A DNA stretch of 7,908 nucleotides from assembly GCA_937903095.1 (NCBI GenBank), contig CALCZN010000371.1, positions 1 through 7,908 of the forward strand. The letters are read 5' to 3'. Positions 6,597 through 7,908 of this stretch are shown here, in pieces. This stretch comes from Zeimonas sp937903095 (GTDB lineage Bacteria; Pseudomonadota; Gammaproteobacteria; Burkholderiales; Burkholderiaceae_E). The position numbers were made by a program, and so were the translations under genes. The notes under the pieces were generated by a model. It saw nothing but the letters and a program-made list of their open reading frames with translations. It was not told the DNA's origin and ran no database searches. Numbering within the stretch: position 1 is the stretch's first letter; each line of letters begins with the position of its first letter.

Positions 6597-7148
6597 ATGG
6601 CATCGATTCTCGAGGAAAACGCTACGGCGGTGGACGGCCCACGCGCCGTCTCGCCCCCGAAGAAGAAGCGCGCACGCTCGATCCTCGGCGTGATCGTCAA
6701 TGGCCGCGAGCGCGAGGACGTCGTCCCCGACGGCATGCTGCTGCTCGACTACCTGCGCGAGGTGGTCGGTCTCACCGGCACCAAGCAGGGCTGCGACGGT
6801 GGCGAGGGCGGCGCCTGCACGGTGCTGGTCGACGACAAGCCCCGCCTGTCGTGCTCGACGCTGGCCGCGCAGATGGAAGGCCGGCGCATCGAGACCGTCG
6901 AGGGTCTGGCGCACGGCGGACGGATGAGCGCGCTGCAGCAGGCCTTCCACGAGAAGCTCGGCGCGCAATGCGGCTACTGCACGCCCGGAATGATCACCAC
7001 CGCCGAAGCGCTGCTGCGGCGTAATCCCGATCCCAGCCGCGACGAGATCAAGGCGGCGCTCGGCGGCAACCTGTGCCGCTGCACCGGCTACGTGAAGATC
7101 ATCGAGTCGGTGGAGACGGCCGCCGCCGCGCGCAAGGTGGCGCCATGA
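6597..7148 (+). CDS. hcrC: 4-hydroxybenzoyl-CoA reductase gamma ([2Fe-2S]) subunit, xanthine dehydrogenase family, with one cluster cysteine replaced
   Basis: 183 residues. This subunit passes electrons through two [2Fe-2S] clusters to the molybdenum site, where 4-hydroxybenzoyl-CoA is reductively dehydroxylated to benzoyl-CoA in anaerobic aromatic degradation. From about residue 30 it reads as a close relative of Thauera HcrC as I remember it (LLLDYLRE, GLTGTKQGCDGGE, RNPDPSRDEIKAAL, NLCRCTGYVKII). The C-terminal cluster set is complete: Cys125-x2-Cys128, Cys160-x-Cys162. The N-terminal ferredoxin-like set should be C-x4-C-G-x-C-x11-C; here Cys66, Cys74 and Cys86 are present but the second position is Gly71 (GGC at 6807-6809 instead of TGC). 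About 26 extra N-terminal residues include the basic patch PPKKKRAR. It has a perfect Shine-Dalgarno and overlaps hcrA by ATGA, so the two are probably translationally coupled. A related CoA-ester or heterocycle hydroxylase subunit is the alternative identity. Confidence 0.88.
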   Translation: MASILEENATAVDGPRAVSPPKKKRARSILGVIVNGREREDVVPDGMLLLDYLREVVGLTGTKQGCDGGEGGACTVLVDDKPRLSCSTLAAQMEGRRIETVEGLAHGGRMSALQQAFHEKLGAQCGYCTPGMITTAEALLRRNPDPSRDEIKAALGGNLCRCTGYVKIIESVETAAAARKVAP

Positions 7149-7908
7149 GCATCGCGCAACTCGAGAAGACCCGCGTCGGCACGGTGGGCGTGCGCACGCC
7201 GCTGATCGACGGCGTCGACAAGGTTACCGGCCGCGCGAAGTACACCGCCGACCTGCCCGCGGTGGGCGCGCTGTGCGGACGCATCCTGCGCTCCACCGAG
7301 CCGCACGCGCGCCTGCTGGTCGTCGACACCTCGGCCGCCGAAGCGCTGCCCGGCGTGGTGGCGGTCGTCACCGGCGACGACTGCCGCATTCCCTTCGGCG
7401 TGCTGCCGATCGCCGAGAACGAGTTTCCGCTGGCGCGCGAGAAGGTGCGCTACCGCGGCGACCCGATCGCGGCCGTGGCCGCCGTCGACGAGGCCACCGC
7501 CGCGCACGCGCTCGAACTGATCCGCGTCGAGTACGAGAAGCTGCCGGCCTATTTCGACGCGAAGAAGGCGATGAAGCCGGGCGCCGAGCCGATCCACGCC
7601 GAGAAGCCCAACAACGTGCTGCGCGAAGTGCACGCCGAGTTCGGCGACACGGCAGCCGGCTTCGCCGCCGCGTATCTCGTGCGCGAGAAGAGCTACGACT
7701 ACGCCGAGGTCTGCCACGCGCAGATGGAGCCCAACGCCACGCTCGCCGAGTACGACCCCGAGCGCGGCCACCTGACGCTGCACACGACGACGCAGGTCCC
7801 CTACTACGTGCTGCTGAAAGTCGCGCAGTGCCTCGAGATGGACCAGGCGCACATCCGCGTCGTCAAGCCCTTCCTCGGCGGCGGCTTCGGCCAGCGCACC
7901 GAGGCGCT
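7145..7908 (+). CDS. hcrA: 4-hydroxybenzoyl-CoA reductase alpha (molybdopterin) subunit, N-terminal part
   Basis: 254 codons from ATG 7145, then cut by the right edge; full-length family members have roughly 750-800 residues. It is the catalytic subunit carrying the molybdenum cofactor. Residues about 15-125 form the alpha/beta hammerhead domain (TPLIDGVDKVTGRAKYTADL, ILRSTEPHARL, VRYRGDPIAAVAA). The first Mo-binding domain then starts, with AQMEPNATLAEYD, TTTQVPYY (Gln217) and the glycine-rich GGGFGQR at 245-251, where xanthine dehydrogenases have GGGFGGK. Wording throughout resembles Thauera HcrA as remembered. It overlaps the hcrC stop by four bases (ATGA), with a modest AAGG-type ribosome site inside the end of hcrC. 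The FAD/[4Fe-4S] beta subunit, hcrB, is not in the window and would be expected nearby. Family membership is secure; the exact substrate rests on similarity and on the FNR-controlled context. Confidence 0.87.
   Translation, partial: MSIAQLEKTRVGTVGVRTPLIDGVDKVTGRAKYTADLPAVGALCGRILRSTEPHARLLVVDTSAAEALPGVVAVVTGDDCRIPFGVLPIAENEFPLAREKVRYRGDPIAAVAAVDEATAAHALELIRVEYEKLPAYFDAKKAMKPGAEPIHAEKPNNVLREVHAEFGDTAAGFAAAYLVREKSYDYAEVCHAQMEPNATLAEYDPERGHLTLHTTTQVPYYVLLKVAQCLEMDQAHIRVVKPFLGGGFGQRTEA

Overview
The window is very GC-rich DNA (my impression is about two thirds G+C or more, not counted). It appears to be chromosomal DNA from a metabolically versatile proteobacterium. A betaproteobacterium of the Thauera/Azoarcus/Burkholderiales kind is my best guess. 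The basis is the close resemblance of the last two genes to 4-hydroxybenzoyl-CoA reductase (Hcr) of anaerobic aromatic degraders, and a consensus FNR/Anr box in front of them. The assignment is inferred from remembered family sequences, with no search run. I see no mobile element, CRISPR array, tRNA or rRNA.

Layout, left to right. (1) 899 down to the left edge, minus strand: most of a thiamine-diphosphate-dependent 2-oxoacid/acetoin dehydrogenase E1 alpha subunit, whose 3' end lies outside the window. (2) 900-1067: a short gap holding two overlapping 17-bp palindromic repeats that look like an operator. (3) 2282 down to 1068, minus: a stand-alone CheB-type methylesterase with a C-terminal cysteine zinc-ribbon-like module. 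(4) 2283-2381: a 99-bp divergent intergenic region. (5) 2382-6479, plus: a 1365-residue signalling protein joining CheB, CheR, PAS, a heptad coiled coil, two more PAS domains, a histidine kinase core and a C-terminal receiver. (6) 6480-6596: a compact promoter region with a perfect FNR box, a -10-like hexamer at class II spacing, a small hairpin and a perfect Shine-Dalgarno. (7) 6597-7148, plus: the [2Fe-2S] gamma subunit of 4-hydroxybenzoyl-CoA reductase (hcrC). (8) 7145 to the right edge, plus: the start of the molybdenum subunit (hcrA), overlapping hcrC by four bases.

Three functional blocks are therefore visible. The divergent pair of CheB-containing proteins is probably a signalling module. 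The FNR-box-led hcrCA operon fits oxygen-controlled reductive removal of the phenolic hydroxyl group of 4-hydroxybenzoyl-CoA, which feeds the benzoyl-CoA pathway. The E1 alpha gene is probably the first gene of a dehydrogenase operon running out to the left. The most surprising detail is in hcrC: one of the four cysteines expected to hold the N-terminal [2Fe-2S] cluster reads as glycine (Gly71), while the other seven cluster cysteines are in place.
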